Shown piece by piece: positions 25,858 through 34,454 of a DNA stretch of 64,000 nucleotides; position 1 is the first letter of the stretch, and every line of letters begins with the position of its first letter. Position numbers and translations under genes: made by a program. The notes below the pieces were generated by a model. The model ran no database searches, was not told where the DNA came from, and worked only from the letters and a program-made list of their open reading frames with translations. The stretch spans positions 105,737 through 169,736 of the forward strand of contig JAVKGW010000006.1 in NCBI GenBank assembly GCA_031460175.1, read 5' to 3'. The stretch is from Armatimonadota bacterium (GTDB lineage Bacteria > Sysuimicrobiota > Sysuimicrobiia > Sysuimicrobiales > Sysuimicrobiaceae).

Positions 25858-27092
25858 GCCGTCCTCCTGCGCTCGGTCCGATGGAGGCGGATCGCCTCCT
25901 CGTAGGCCTCCAGGGTGCGGGCCGCCGCCCGCGGCGGGGTGTACTCCTGCAAGACCCTCTCCCGTCCCATCCGTCCCATCTCCCGGCGGCGGTCGGGATC
26001 CAGGAGGAGCGCGCCGATGGCCTCCGCGAGCTGTTCGGGGTCGCCGGGAGGGACGAGGAACCCCGCTTTTCCGTCCGCCACGATCTCGGGAATCCCCCCC
26101 ACGGCACTGGCCACCACCGGGACCCCGCAGCTCAAGGCCTCCAGCACCGTGTTGGGGAAGTTGTCCCAGAAAGCGGGCAGCACCACCACGTGGCACCGTT
26201 GGTAGAGGCCGGCCAGCTCGTGCCGGGGAAGGGGCTCCAGGAACCGGATGGATCCCTCGGCTCCGTTGTTCCGGAGGATGGATCGCACGCGCTCCCGGGT
26301 GGACCCCTGGCCCGGGACCACGTGGTCGGATCCCACGCATAGGAACCGTGCCTCCGGGATCTGCCGCAGCACGCGCGGGATGGCCTCCGCGAGCACCAGG
26401 GCCCCCTTGAGGGGCGCCAGCTTCCCGACGTACAGGACGGTGGGCTCTCCCGCGGGCGGGGAAGGGGCAGGGGAGAAGAGCTCGTGGTCGACGGCGTTGG
26501 GGACCACCCGGATGCGGCGGGGCGGGATCCCGAACCGGGCCGCCACGGCGCGCGCCAAAGCCCGGCTCGCGCAGGTGTTCAGGGTGGCCCGCCGGGCCGC
26601 GGTCCGCTCCATCCAGTGCACGACCCACCCGCCGGGACCGAGCCTTTTCCCCGCGGCCTCGTTGACCAGGAACAGGGGCGTGTGCAGCCGCACCACGTGC
26701 GCGAGGTCCACCCCGTTCCGCAGGAGCACCAGCCCCTCCGCCCCGTGCTCCGGGCTCTGTACCACGTCCAACCCCTCCTCCCGGAAGATCTCCCGCACCC
26801 GCTCGGCCGCGGCCCGCGAATAGGCGTAGGCGTCGAGGAAGCTCTGGGGGCCCGTGAGGGGCCGGGCCGCCCGCTGGAGGAGGTCCTGCGGAGGGAGGAT
26901 CCGGTGCACCACCACGCCCTCCTCCAGCCTCACGGAAGGTACGGCGGTGGCCCGGGCCACCACGTGCACCCGGTGCCCCGCCTGCGCGAGCGCCCGGGCC
27001 AGGGTGTACGTGTACGTCCCGATCCCGCCGCCCCGGACTTCGGGCGGGTACTCCTGGCAGAAAAGGCAGATGCGCATCACGGGGACCTTCAT
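25854..27092 (-). CDS. Glycosyltransferase family 4 (GT-B fold)
   Basis: A 412-residue GT4 with CLFCQEYPPEVRGGGIGTYT at the N-terminus, the interdomain VLYVGKLAPLKGALVLA, and the donor site DNFPNTVLEALSCGVPVVAS, where Asp stands at the first acidic position. The ATG at 27092 overlaps the pyruvyltransferase stop (ATGA). It sits between that gene and the exporter permease. Sugar specificity cannot be assigned. Confidence 0.92.
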   Translation of the reverse strand: MKVPVMRICLFCQEYPPEVRGGGIGTYTYTLARALAQAGHRVHVVARATAVPSVRLEEGVVVHRILPPQDLLQRAARPLTGPQSFLDAYAYSRAAAERVREIFREEGLDVVQSPEHGAEGLVLLRNGVDLAHVVRLHTPLFLVNEAAGKRLGPGGWVVHWMERTAARRATLNTCASRALARAVAARFGIPPRRIRVVPNAVDHELFSPAPSPPAGEPTVLYVGKLAPLKGALVLAEAIPRVLRQIPEARFLCVGSDHVVPGQGSTRERVRSILRNNGAEGSIRFLEPLPRHELAGLYQRCHVVVLPAFWDNFPNTVLEALSCGVPVVASAVGGIPEIVADGKAGFLVPPGDPEQLAEAIGALLLDPDRRREMGRMGRERVLQEYTPPRAAARTLEAYEEAIRLHRTERRRTA

Positions 27093-28204
27093 CGTGTGCG
27101 GACCCTGGACGGACTCGGTGCGGGAGGAGATGCGACGGCTTCCCGGAGCATGGCCAGGGCGCGATTACGCATCTCATCCCGCTTCGCCACGAGCGGCCTC
27201 CAGTCCACCTCCTGAGCCAGCAGGCGCCGCACCTGACGCCGAAGCCGCTTCGCCATGCCCATCCAGACGTAGGGGATCACCCACCCGTGCAAGCCGTAAG
27301 TGCGCACGAACCCGTGGGTCCGCTGATCGAAGTCCACCAGCACGAACGGGATGCCGAGAGAGAAGGCCACCACCGCGGTGTGGAGACGGGCCGTCACCAC
27401 CGCGTCCATCGCCCGGAGAATCCCAAGATACGCGTCCGGAGTCGGGGGAGCCTCGATCGGAAATGCACCGCACGGTGCGCGTAGGTGGCGTGCGAGGCTC
27501 GCGTCCCGGGAATCGTTGCAAAGTACCACCCCCTCCAGACCCAAAGCGGCCAGGTGGGACGGGAGGGCCATCATGGCGCGCCACAGGTTCGGGCCGCGCA
27601 TGTCCCAGAACCGGATTCGGCCCCACCGCTGCCAATAGAGCCGACGAGGCGGCAGGACCACCGCGATCCGTCGTACCGGTTTCGGGGCCCGGGCTGGGGA
27701 GGAGAACAGGAACGTGGCGGGATCTCCAAGAAGCCGCGCGTTCCCCACGCCCAAGCCCTGCAGCCAGTGCAGGGTCACCACGTCCCGCGCCCCGGAGAAG
27801 CACGCATGTCGGTTCAGCAGCCGGATCTCCTCCGCCACCCGTCGGGTGGGGGGAGTCGGTTTCCGGGCGCCGGGGTCGGACCCGGTGCCGATCCCGACCA
27901 GCAGCAGCGGCACCCGCAGCCGGGGGAGGGCATGGGGATCGAGGTGGACGCCCCACCGGTCCTGCCCGGGATAAGGTTCGTAGAGATTCGAACCCCCCAC
28001 CACCACGAGGTCCGCCTCCCGGTTGGCCCGCTCCACCGCGTGAAGGGTGATCCCGAACTCCCCCGCGCCATCTCCCCGGCCGTTGACGGGGAACGAGGCG
28101 AACGTGGCCGCCGGCGCGATCTCCCGGAAGAGGCGCTGGACGCCGAGCGCGACGAAGTGATCGCCCACGTTTTGGGATTGGGGGTAGAAGTGGTGGATTC
28201 TCAT
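27089..28204 (-). CDS. Polysaccharide pyruvyl transferase family protein
   Basis: A 371-residue protein of the CsaB/WcaK family, which transfers a pyruvate ketal from phosphoenolpyruvate to a sugar of the polymer. Typical landmarks are the N-terminal NVGDHFVALGVQRL (family start NxGDxxi), the VVGGSNLY glycine motif, LGDPA, and the C-terminal TARLHTAVVAFSLGIPFV with the conserved Arg-x-His. ATG at 28204 overlaps the PP-loop gene as ATGA; the frame stays open to 28609 inside that gene. Pyruvylation adds negative charge, in keeping with the two uronic acid-type dehydrogenases of the operon. Confidence 0.88.
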   Translation of the reverse strand: MRIHHFYPQSQNVGDHFVALGVQRLFREIAPAATFASFPVNGRGDGAGEFGITLHAVERANREADLVVVGGSNLYEPYPGQDRWGVHLDPHALPRLRVPLLLVGIGTGSDPGARKPTPPTRRVAEEIRLLNRHACFSGARDVVTLHWLQGLGVGNARLLGDPATFLFSSPARAPKPVRRIAVVLPPRRLYWQRWGRIRFWDMRGPNLWRAMMALPSHLAALGLEGVVLCNDSRDASLARHLRAPCGAFPIEAPPTPDAYLGILRAMDAVVTARLHTAVVAFSLGIPFVLVDFDQRTHGFVRTYGLHGWVIPYVWMGMAKRLRRQVRRLLAQEVDWRPLVAKRDEMRNRALAMLREAVASPPAPSPSRVRTR

Positions 28205-29538
28205 GGTCTCTGATCCGGGGAGAGGAGCTGCAGGACCGCCCCCTGCAGGGTTCGGAGGGTCCTGCGGGCCAGGGCCTTTGAAGCGAACACGAATTTCGAT
28301 ATGGAAGACCGCCGCAGGGCCTCGCGTTCTGCTTTCCGGCGCCGCTCCGAGATCCTCTGGATCTCGGAGAAGTCCGCCCTCCGCAGCCAGGCAAAGAAGT
28401 CGGCAGGCTCGGGGTAGGGCGGAGACTCGGGCACCTGCCGCTGCAGGTTCTGCCAGTGGGGGAGATGACCCACGGTGATCTTGTACCTCCCTTGGAGAAG
28501 ACGGTCCCGGGCCCGGCGGAGGGCGTTGAGGTGGTAGGGGAATCCGTAAGCCCGGGGATCCATTCCCGCGAGGAGGAGGGCAACGATGGTCCGCACGCAC
28601 TTCTCGCACCGCCCGCAGTTGAGGAAAGGCCCGGGGTCCTCCGCGAGGCAGACCCGCAGGGCGGGCTTTCCCGGTTTCGGGTCGAAATAGGGTTTAAGGA
28701 CCTTCTGGATCTTCTCGTACCGGGAGAGGTCGTTCGAGTCGTGTACGACGTTGACTTCAGCCCACCGGACCCGGGAGTCCAGCTCCGGATGGGAACCGTG
28801 GGGGCGAGGGACGCTTTGATGATGGGTGGCCGCGATGAGGAGGCGCCCCCACCGGCGGACCGCGGACAGCGGAGCCAGGAGACCCAAAAGCGCAAGACCG
28901 TGCTGGATCCCGGCCCACCACGAGCGGCCCAGGAGGGCCTGGGAGAATTCCGCGTCGAGCGCTCCCGCGTTCAGGACCTCCCGGAAGTTGGACCGGACGG
29001 TATGGAGCACCAGGCCCTCTGCCGTGGCGAATCTCCGGTTCGCCTCCACGGCCCGGCTCCACAGCCGTTCGTTTCGTATGGGGATATCCGCTCCGTGGAT
29101 CATCACGAGCTCGGGAGTCTCGGCCCGGTGGCGGACCAGGGAGGCGGTGGAGTCCACGCCGCCGCTGAACAGGAGACCCAATCCGTTCCCCGCGATCCGG
29201 TTCACCTCCACCGCCTCGGCCAGTACCCGGGTGGTGCAGGGGAGGCTGGGGTAGAACTCCGCGATCTTGGCCCGCAGCTCGTCCAGGGCCCGGAGGAACG
29301 TGGCGTCCACGCAGGCCAGGTGGAGGTCGGAGCCCGTGGCCCAGCACACGGGAGCCACGTCCGCGATGGCGGGGACGACCAAAATCGAGGGCGGAACGTC
29401 GTCGACGGGATGCTCGTAGGCGGCTTGGAAGACGGGAGTCCGGAGGTAGCGCGCCAACTCCTGCGAGGCTTCGATCCGGACGCGAACGGTTCCCGGATCT
29501 AAGAGTTCAGGCCTGCGGACGACGATCCATCGGCTCAT
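28201..29538 (-). CDS. PP-loop (N-type ATP pyrophosphatase) protein with a four-cysteine cluster
   Basis: A 445-residue protein of unknown specific function. LLFSGGVDSTASL (SGGVDST at 125-131) is the PP-loop that binds ATP and releases pyrophosphate in asparagine synthetase, GMP synthetase, NadE and QueC. About 165 residues later comes a cysteine set, Cys297, Cys308, Cys311 and Cys314 (NCGRCEKC), with spacing like the zinc site of QueC. The first 110 residues and last 130 match nothing I know. ATG at 29538 overlaps the upstream GT4 stop. PP-loop enzymes adenylate a carboxyl or carbonyl before amination or thiolation, so it may amidate a uronic acid or make an amino sugar; this is inference. 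Confidence 0.75.
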   Translation of the reverse strand: MSRWIVVRRPELLDPGTVRVRIEASQELARYLRTPVFQAAYEHPVDDVPPSILVVPAIADVAPVCWATGSDLHLACVDATFLRALDELRAKIAEFYPSLPCTTRVLAEAVEVNRIAGNGLGLLFSGGVDSTASLVRHRAETPELVMIHGADIPIRNERLWSRAVEANRRFATAEGLVLHTVRSNFREVLNAGALDAEFSQALLGRSWWAGIQHGLALLGLLAPLSAVRRWGRLLIAATHHQSVPRPHGSHPELDSRVRWAEVNVVHDSNDLSRYEKIQKVLKPYFDPKPGKPALRVCLAEDPGPFLNCGRCEKCVRTIVALLLAGMDPRAYGFPYHLNALRRARDRLLQGRYKITVGHLPHWQNLQRQVPESPPYPEPADFFAWLRRADFSEIQRISERRRKAEREALRRSSISKFVFASKALARRTLRTLQGAVLQLLSPDQRP

Positions 29539-30746
29539 GCCCGCACCTCTGAGCGTTGCGGGACGCTCCGGACTGCTCCGTAAGCGGCCAGGTAGCGACG
29601 GGCCACTTCCCGCCAGTCATGGGCCCGGGCGGATCGGCGCGCCGCCTGCCCAAGCCGCGCCCGGAGTTCGGGGTCCCGGAGGAGCACCAGGATCCTCCGG
29701 GCCAGGTCCTGTGGGTCGCGCGGCCTGCACACAATCCCGTTTCCCCCGTCATGCACCGCGTCCCGGTTGCCCGGCGCATCCGTAGCGACCACCGCGCACC
29801 CAGCAGCGAGCGCCTCCAGCACCACGAGGGAGCACCCTTCCATCAAGGCGGGTGAGACGAAGACGTCGCAGTCCCGGTAAGCGTCCACCACGGCGTCCGT
29901 AGGAAACGCGGGCGGCCCTTGCCCGTCCACTCCCGGCCCCACCTCCTCCACCAGGTGCACGTGCCCGCCGAGTCCCAGCCGCTCCACCTCCTCCCGGAGC
30001 CCCCGAACCCCCCGGCCGACGATGGCGCAGTGGACCGCCCGCTCCTCCCGGGCCACCAGGCCCATCGCCTCGATCAGGATGTCGAACCCCTTCTTCGGGT
30101 GGTGGCGGCCCACGGCGAGCACCAGCGGTGCATCCGGGGGAATCCCGAGGCGGGCCCGGAACCGGCCCCGGGGGCGCTCTCCGGCAAGCCTGCGCACGTC
30201 CACGCCGTTGGGAACGTCGAAGACCGGGACCGGCCGGCTGAGCACCTCGAGGATGGCCTCCCGCACCGAGGGGCTGATGGCCACAAGCCCGTCTGCCCCG
30301 TTCGAGGCGGCCCGGATCCTGGCATCGAGCCGGGGGTCCAGCCGCAACCCGTACCCGACCTCGGGTGCGGTCTGGACGTCCGTCCCGTGGAAGGTGAGGA
30401 GGACGGGCGCCCCGAGGAGCCGGCGGTACCGGACGAGGACAGGACCTAAGGGGAGGGCGAAGTGCAGGTTGTAGACGTCGAAGCGGCCCCGCATCCGCGC
30501 AACCGTCGCCAGGATGAGGGCCTCGCCCAACCGCTCCGTCCGGCCTCGGTTCAACAGGGTGAGGGTGCCGGGAAGGAAGGTCTCCAGGCGGTAGGGAACG
30601 AGATTCCGCAGCGGGGCGCTGTAGCGAGGGGCCAACACCGTAACCTGGTCTCCCAGCTCGGTAAAGGCCAGGGCCAGCTGGTGCACCACGATCTCGGCCC
30701 CGCCCACCTGAGGAAGGAAGCTGGAGGTCACCAGGCAGATCCTCAC
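29535..30746 (-). CDS. Glycosyltransferase family 4 (GT-B fold)
   Basis: A 403-residue GT4. It begins RICLVTSSFLPQVGGAEIVV, has AVGRHHPKKGFDILIEA at the domain junction and EGCSLVVLEALAAGCAVVAT at the donor site. The GTG at 30746 overlaps the epimerase stop as GTGA and places the glycine-rich loop at the normal distance; the 13 extra residues upstream are not needed. It precedes the PP-loop gene, with which it also overlaps by four bases. Confidence 0.92.
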   Translation of the reverse strand: MRICLVTSSFLPQVGGAEIVVHQLALAFTELGDQVTVLAPRYSAPLRNLVPYRLETFLPGTLTLLNRGRTERLGEALILATVARMRGRFDVYNLHFALPLGPVLVRYRRLLGAPVLLTFHGTDVQTAPEVGYGLRLDPRLDARIRAASNGADGLVAISPSVREAILEVLSRPVPVFDVPNGVDVRRLAGERPRGRFRARLGIPPDAPLVLAVGRHHPKKGFDILIEAMGLVAREERAVHCAIVGRGVRGLREEVERLGLGGHVHLVEEVGPGVDGQGPPAFPTDAVVDAYRDCDVFVSPALMEGCSLVVLEALAAGCAVVATDAPGNRDAVHDGGNGIVCRPRDPQDLARRILVLLRDPELRARLGQAARRSARAHDWREVARRYLAAYGAVRSVPQRSEVRA

Positions 30747-31819
30747 GTCGCCTCCTCCGTAGACGTTTCCGCGGGCGCGAACCACATCAGCTGGGTTCCC
30801 ACGGCTACGCCCTTTCCGAACGCCCGAGTGGGATGCCGGGCCGCGAAGTACCGCACCGTCTCCCGCAACCCCTCCACGAAGCCGACGTGTGGCCCGTAGC
30901 CGAGGACGCGGCGGGCCCGGGAGGTGTCCGCCAGGGTGACCCGCACGTCGCCGGGCCGAGGCGCGGTGTGGTGCACCTCGAGGCGACGTCCGAGGATCTG
31001 CTCGAGAGCCTCCACCACTTGCAGGACGGAGTACGTCTCCCCCGCCCCCACGTTGAGGACCTCGCCCGCCGCCTCCGGGACCGCGGCCGCGAGCAGGGTG
31101 GCCCGGACCGCGTTGGTCACGTAGGTGAAGTCCCTCGACTGCAGTCCGTCCCCGTGGATCTCCACAGGCCTTCCCTGCAGGGCCGCGAGGATGAACTTCG
31201 GGATCACGGCCGCGTACTCCGAAGCCGGGTCCTGCCGCGGCCCGAAGACGTTGAAGTAGCGCAGGCTCACCGTCTCGAGCCCGTAGAGCTCGTAGAAGAC
31301 CCGGCAGTAGTGCTCGCCCGCGAGCTTGCTCACCGCGTAGGGAGAAACGGGGGCGGGCGTCATGCCCTCCACCTTCGGCACCTCCAGGGAGGCCCCGTAC
31401 ACGGAGGAGCTGGAGGCGAAGACCACCCGCCTCACCCCTGCCTCCCGGGCCGCGAGCAGGACCTTGAGGGTGCCGCTCACGTTGACGTCGTCCGTGGAGA
31501 GGGGATCCACCACGGACCTGGGCACGGCCCGCAGGGCCGCCTCGTGGATCACCACCTCCACGCCTGCGCAGGCCCGCCGTAGGACCTCGGGGTCGCGGAT
31601 GTCGCCCAGGACGAACTCACACCCCTCGGCCAAGGTCACGGCCTGGCCCGGGGGCGGAGGCCGGAGCGAACCCCTCGCGAGCCCGAGGGCCTCTTCCAGG
31701 TTCCGGAGACTGCCGGTCGAGAGGTCGTCCAGCACCCGCACCGGCTTTCCTTCCCGGTACAGGGCCTCCACCACGTGAGACCCGATGAACCCCGCTCCGC
31801 CCGTGACTAGGTAAGCCAT
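30743..31819 (-). CDS. NAD-dependent sugar epimerase/dehydratase (UDP-hexose 4-epimerase-like)
   Basis: A 358-residue extended SDR. GGAGFIG at residues 7-13 binds NAD, the SSSSVYG segment ends at residue 142, and YAVSK (Tyr161, Lys165) is catalytic. It is closest in feel to WbpP/GalE-type epimerases: RYFNVFGPRQDP is the substrate loop. Likely substrates are UDP-GlcNAc, UDP-GlcNAcA or UDP-glucuronic acid made by the two neighbouring dehydrogenases. ATG at 31819 has GGAGGAGG upstream and overlaps the ugd gene by 13 bases; a longer open frame to 32056 is ignored. Confidence 0.88.
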   Translation of the reverse strand: MAYLVTGGAGFIGSHVVEALYREGKPVRVLDDLSTGSLRNLEEALGLARGSLRPPPPGQAVTLAEGCEFVLGDIRDPEVLRRACAGVEVVIHEAALRAVPRSVVDPLSTDDVNVSGTLKVLLAAREAGVRRVVFASSSSVYGASLEVPKVEGMTPAPVSPYAVSKLAGEHYCRVFYELYGLETVSLRYFNVFGPRQDPASEYAAVIPKFILAALQGRPVEIHGDGLQSRDFTYVTNAVRATLLAAAVPEAAGEVLNVGAGETYSVLQVVEALEQILGRRLEVHHTAPRPGDVRVTLADTSRARRVLGYGPHVGFVEGLRETVRYFAARHPTRAFGKGVAVGTQLMWFAPAETSTEEAT

Positions 31820-33132
31820 TCCGCCTCCTCCGGTCCGCCCCCGTAACGGCCGCGCCAAGGGGCCCCCGGCTCGAACACCTGGAACCCGGCGGCGACCAGG
31901 CGCCGTGCGAGCCCCATCCCCCGGCCGTCCACCACGAGGGGCGAGCGCACACGCCTCCGGATCTCGTGCCAGTCCAGCTCGACGTACTCGGGCCATTCCG
32001 TGAGCAGGAGCACCGCGTCTGCTCCGCTTGCGGCCTCGTAGGGATTCGGGAAACAAGCCAGGGCCGGCAGCCTGCGCCGGGCAGCTTCTGAGGCCACCGG
32101 ATCGTGGGCCTGGACGGAGGCCCCGCGGGCCAGGAGGCGCTCCGCGATGGCCAGGGCCGGTGATTCCCGCACGTCGTCCGTCCCGGCTTTAAAGGCGAGC
32201 CCCAGGACCGCCACGGTCTTTCCCACGAGCCCCCCGAGCAGGACCTCCACCCGGTCCACGAACCGCCGCCGCTGGGATTCGTTCACCCGCAGGACCGCCT
32301 CCAGCAGAACCGGCTCCACCAAGTACTCCCGGCCAAGCTCCACGAGGGCCCGCACGTCCTTGGGTAAACACGATCCCCCAAACCCGATCCCGGCTCTGAG
32401 GTACTGAGGACCGATGCGGGGATCCAGCCCCAGCCCCTCCGCCACCGTGCGCAGATCCGCCCCCACGTGCTCGCACAGGTTCGCGATCTCGTTGATGAAG
32501 GAGATCTTCGTGGCCAGGAACGCGTTGGCGGCGTACTTGATCATCTCCGCGGTGGGCGGGTCGGTGAGGAGCACGGGGGCCCCGAGGGGTGCGAAGAGCC
32601 CTTTCAGGCGCTCCGCCGCGAGGGAACTCCGGGTCCCGATCACCGTGCGGTGGGGTCGGAAGAAGTCTCGCACCGCGCTTCCTTCCCTCAGGAACTCCGG
32701 GGTGCAGGCCACGGGGGCGCCGTTTGGACGGAGCCGCCGGGCCACCCGGTCCGTGGTGCCCACGGGCACCGTGCTCTTGATGGCCACGATGCGTTCCCCA
32801 TCCCGCAGCCGCGCAAGCCCGTCCACCACCTCCTCCAGGGCCGAGAGGTCTGCCTCCCCGTTGCGGCCGGAGGGCGTGCCCACCGCGCAGAACACCACCT
32901 CCGCTCCCCCGGCGGCTTCCCCGAGATCTCCCGTGAACGCCAAGCGCCCTTGCTGCATCCCCTCCCGCAGGAGCTCTGCTAGACCGGGCTCGTAGAAAGG
33001 GCAGGCGCCGCTCCGGACGACCTCGAGCCGCTCCGGATCCTTCTCCACGCACACCACCCGGTGCCCCAGCCTCGCCAGGCAAGCGGCCAGGGTGAGGCCC
33101 ACGTACCCTGCTCCCACTACACAGAGCTCCAT
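31807..33132 (-). CDS. ugd: UDP-glucose 6-dehydrogenase
   Basis: A 441-residue NAD-dependent enzyme that oxidises UDP-glucose to UDP-glucuronate in two steps. The N-terminal GAGYVG (7-12) is the NAD site, and GIGFGGSCLPKD carries the catalytic Cys255. The C-terminal third, from about 305, is the UDP-binding domain with VAVLGLAFKAGTDDVRESPA. ATG at 33132 overlaps the upstream O-antigen ligase-like gene by 16 bases. UDP-glucuronate would be used directly by a glycosyltransferase or passed to the epimerase encoded next. Confidence 0.93.
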   Translation of the reverse strand: MELCVVGAGYVGLTLAACLARLGHRVVCVEKDPERLEVVRSGACPFYEPGLAELLREGMQQGRLAFTGDLGEAAGGAEVVFCAVGTPSGRNGEADLSALEEVVDGLARLRDGERIVAIKSTVPVGTTDRVARRLRPNGAPVACTPEFLREGSAVRDFFRPHRTVIGTRSSLAAERLKGLFAPLGAPVLLTDPPTAEMIKYAANAFLATKISFINEIANLCEHVGADLRTVAEGLGLDPRIGPQYLRAGIGFGGSCLPKDVRALVELGREYLVEPVLLEAVLRVNESQRRRFVDRVEVLLGGLVGKTVAVLGLAFKAGTDDVRESPALAIAERLLARGASVQAHDPVASEAARRRLPALACFPNPYEAASGADAVLLLTEWPEYVELDWHEIRRRVRSPLVVDGRGMGLARRLVAAGFQVFEPGAPWRGRYGGGPEEAEWLT

Positions 33133-34454
33133 CCGCCCTCTAACCTCCTGGGATCGAACTCCGGACGACCCAGCACCCTGCGGACGGGCTCGGCCTCCGG
33201 GACCGCCTGGTTCACGCACCGGTGCACCACCGCCACGAGCCCCACGAGGAGGAAGAAGAAGGCCCCAGCCCGGGCCGCGGAGATGGAGGGGCTGAAGAGG
33301 CTGTAGAGGCCGTAGCCCACAAGACAGTTCTGCAGCCCCGCGACGAGGGGAAGGGCCGGGGAGTTTGAAGCCCGCGCGGCCCGGTACGCGCTCCGGGTGG
33401 CCCGCACCAGGGTCACCGCGATCCAGAGAAAGACCAGAAACCCCAGTAGACCCGTGGTCACCAGCTGCAGCGCGTACTCGTTGTCCACGCTCCCCAGCGA
33501 GACACTGGCAAGCCCCCACCCGAGCAGGGGGGATTGAAGGAGCGCCCGCGAGGTGTAGTACAGGCCCGGCTGGAACCGCTGCGGGAGGTTGATGCCCGAG
33601 CCGTACGCCTCGCTGTACGGGACGTCCGCGAACGCCTCCCGCAGGCTCAGGATCCGGGCCGCCACGTGCTCGGGGAAGAGCACGGGCACCAGGAACCAGC
33701 CCACGGGCAACAGCAGCAGGAGGCTGCGCTTGCGGGAAAGTCCCACCAGGAGGAGCATGGCCAGGGTGGAGACCAGGAAGTTGCGGCCCAGGCTGAAGGG
33801 GAGCACGTACAGGGAGCCGAGCAGGAGCCCTCCGAACAGGAGGGAGGTCCGGAACCGCTGGGAGGCCACGAGGAACCCGAGGGCGAGTCCGACGTTCAGC
33901 ATGGCCGCGAGCCCCGGCTCGTGGATCGGTGTTCCTTCCGGCCCCATGGCCATGTGCCCGGTTTCGTGGAACCGCAGGAGGGCGTAGACGTTGAGGGCCG
34001 CGAGGGAGGCCATGAAGACGTAGGTCAGCTTGCGGGCATCGTCCAGGGTGTGAAGGAGATCCGTGATCACGAAGAACAGGAGCACCAGCTCCAGCCGCTT
34101 CAGGGCGTGGAAGCCGGAGGCGGTCCAGGGGTGGGTGCTCCACAGGTTCGCGGTCCCGAGGGCCGCTCCCCACAGGGTGGCCGCGATGCCCGCGAGCACG
34201 TACACCACGAGGGGCGCGTCGAGGGGAGTTCCTCTCCGCTTCTCCCCAACCCGCCGCACCGCCCACCCCATCACCAGGGCCACCAGCATGAGGTCCTCCG
34301 GCCGCACGGAGACCGAACCCAGGGGCATCTCCGGTCCCAGGGCCATGGCGGGCGGGATGAGGAACAAAGCCCCCCGGGGATTGAGCACCGCGAGGACCAC
34401 ATACATCCCTGCGAAGGCGGTCCCGAGCAGTTGGGGGCTGAGTTCCAGCATCAT
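33117..34454 (-). CDS. O-antigen ligase / polymerase-like membrane protein
   Basis: A 445-residue polytopic protein with ten to twelve hydrophobic segments and a larger extracytoplasmic loop after about residue 255 (VAARILSLREAFADVP to LLQSPLLGWGL). Such a loop, together with the GWGLxxxxxxxNEY pattern, is typical of the Wzy_C/WaaL superfamily. These proteins ligate or polymerise undecaprenyl-linked glycans outside the membrane. Of two tandem ATGs, 34454 forms an ATGA overlap with the GT-C gene. In an ABC-export locus such a protein would more naturally be a ligase attaching finished chains to an anchor, but polymerase activity is equally possible on sequence. Confidence 0.8.
   Translation of the reverse strand: MMLELSPQLLGTAFAGMYVVLAVLNPRGALFLIPPAMALGPEMPLGSVSVRPEDLMLVALVMGWAVRRVGEKRRGTPLDAPLVVYVLAGIAATLWGAALGTANLWSTHPWTASGFHALKRLELVLLFFVITDLLHTLDDARKLTYVFMASLAALNVYALLRFHETGHMAMGPEGTPIHEPGLAAMLNVGLALGFLVASQRFRTSLLFGGLLLGSLYVLPFSLGRNFLVSTLAMLLLVGLSRKRSLLLLLPVGWFLVPVLFPEHVAARILSLREAFADVPYSEAYGSGINLPQRFQPGLYYTSRALLQSPLLGWGLASVSLGSVDNEYALQLVTTGLLGFLVFLWIAVTLVRATRSAYRAARASNSPALPLVAGLQNCLVGYGLYSLFSPSISAARAGAFFFLLVGLVAVVHRCVNQAVPEAEPVRRVLGRPEFDPRRLEGGWSSV

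Noticed and set aside
28201..29538. Assignment of the PP-loop protein as QueC
   Set aside because: The cysteine spacing is similar but the protein is far longer, other queuosine genes are absent, and it lies in a glycan operon.
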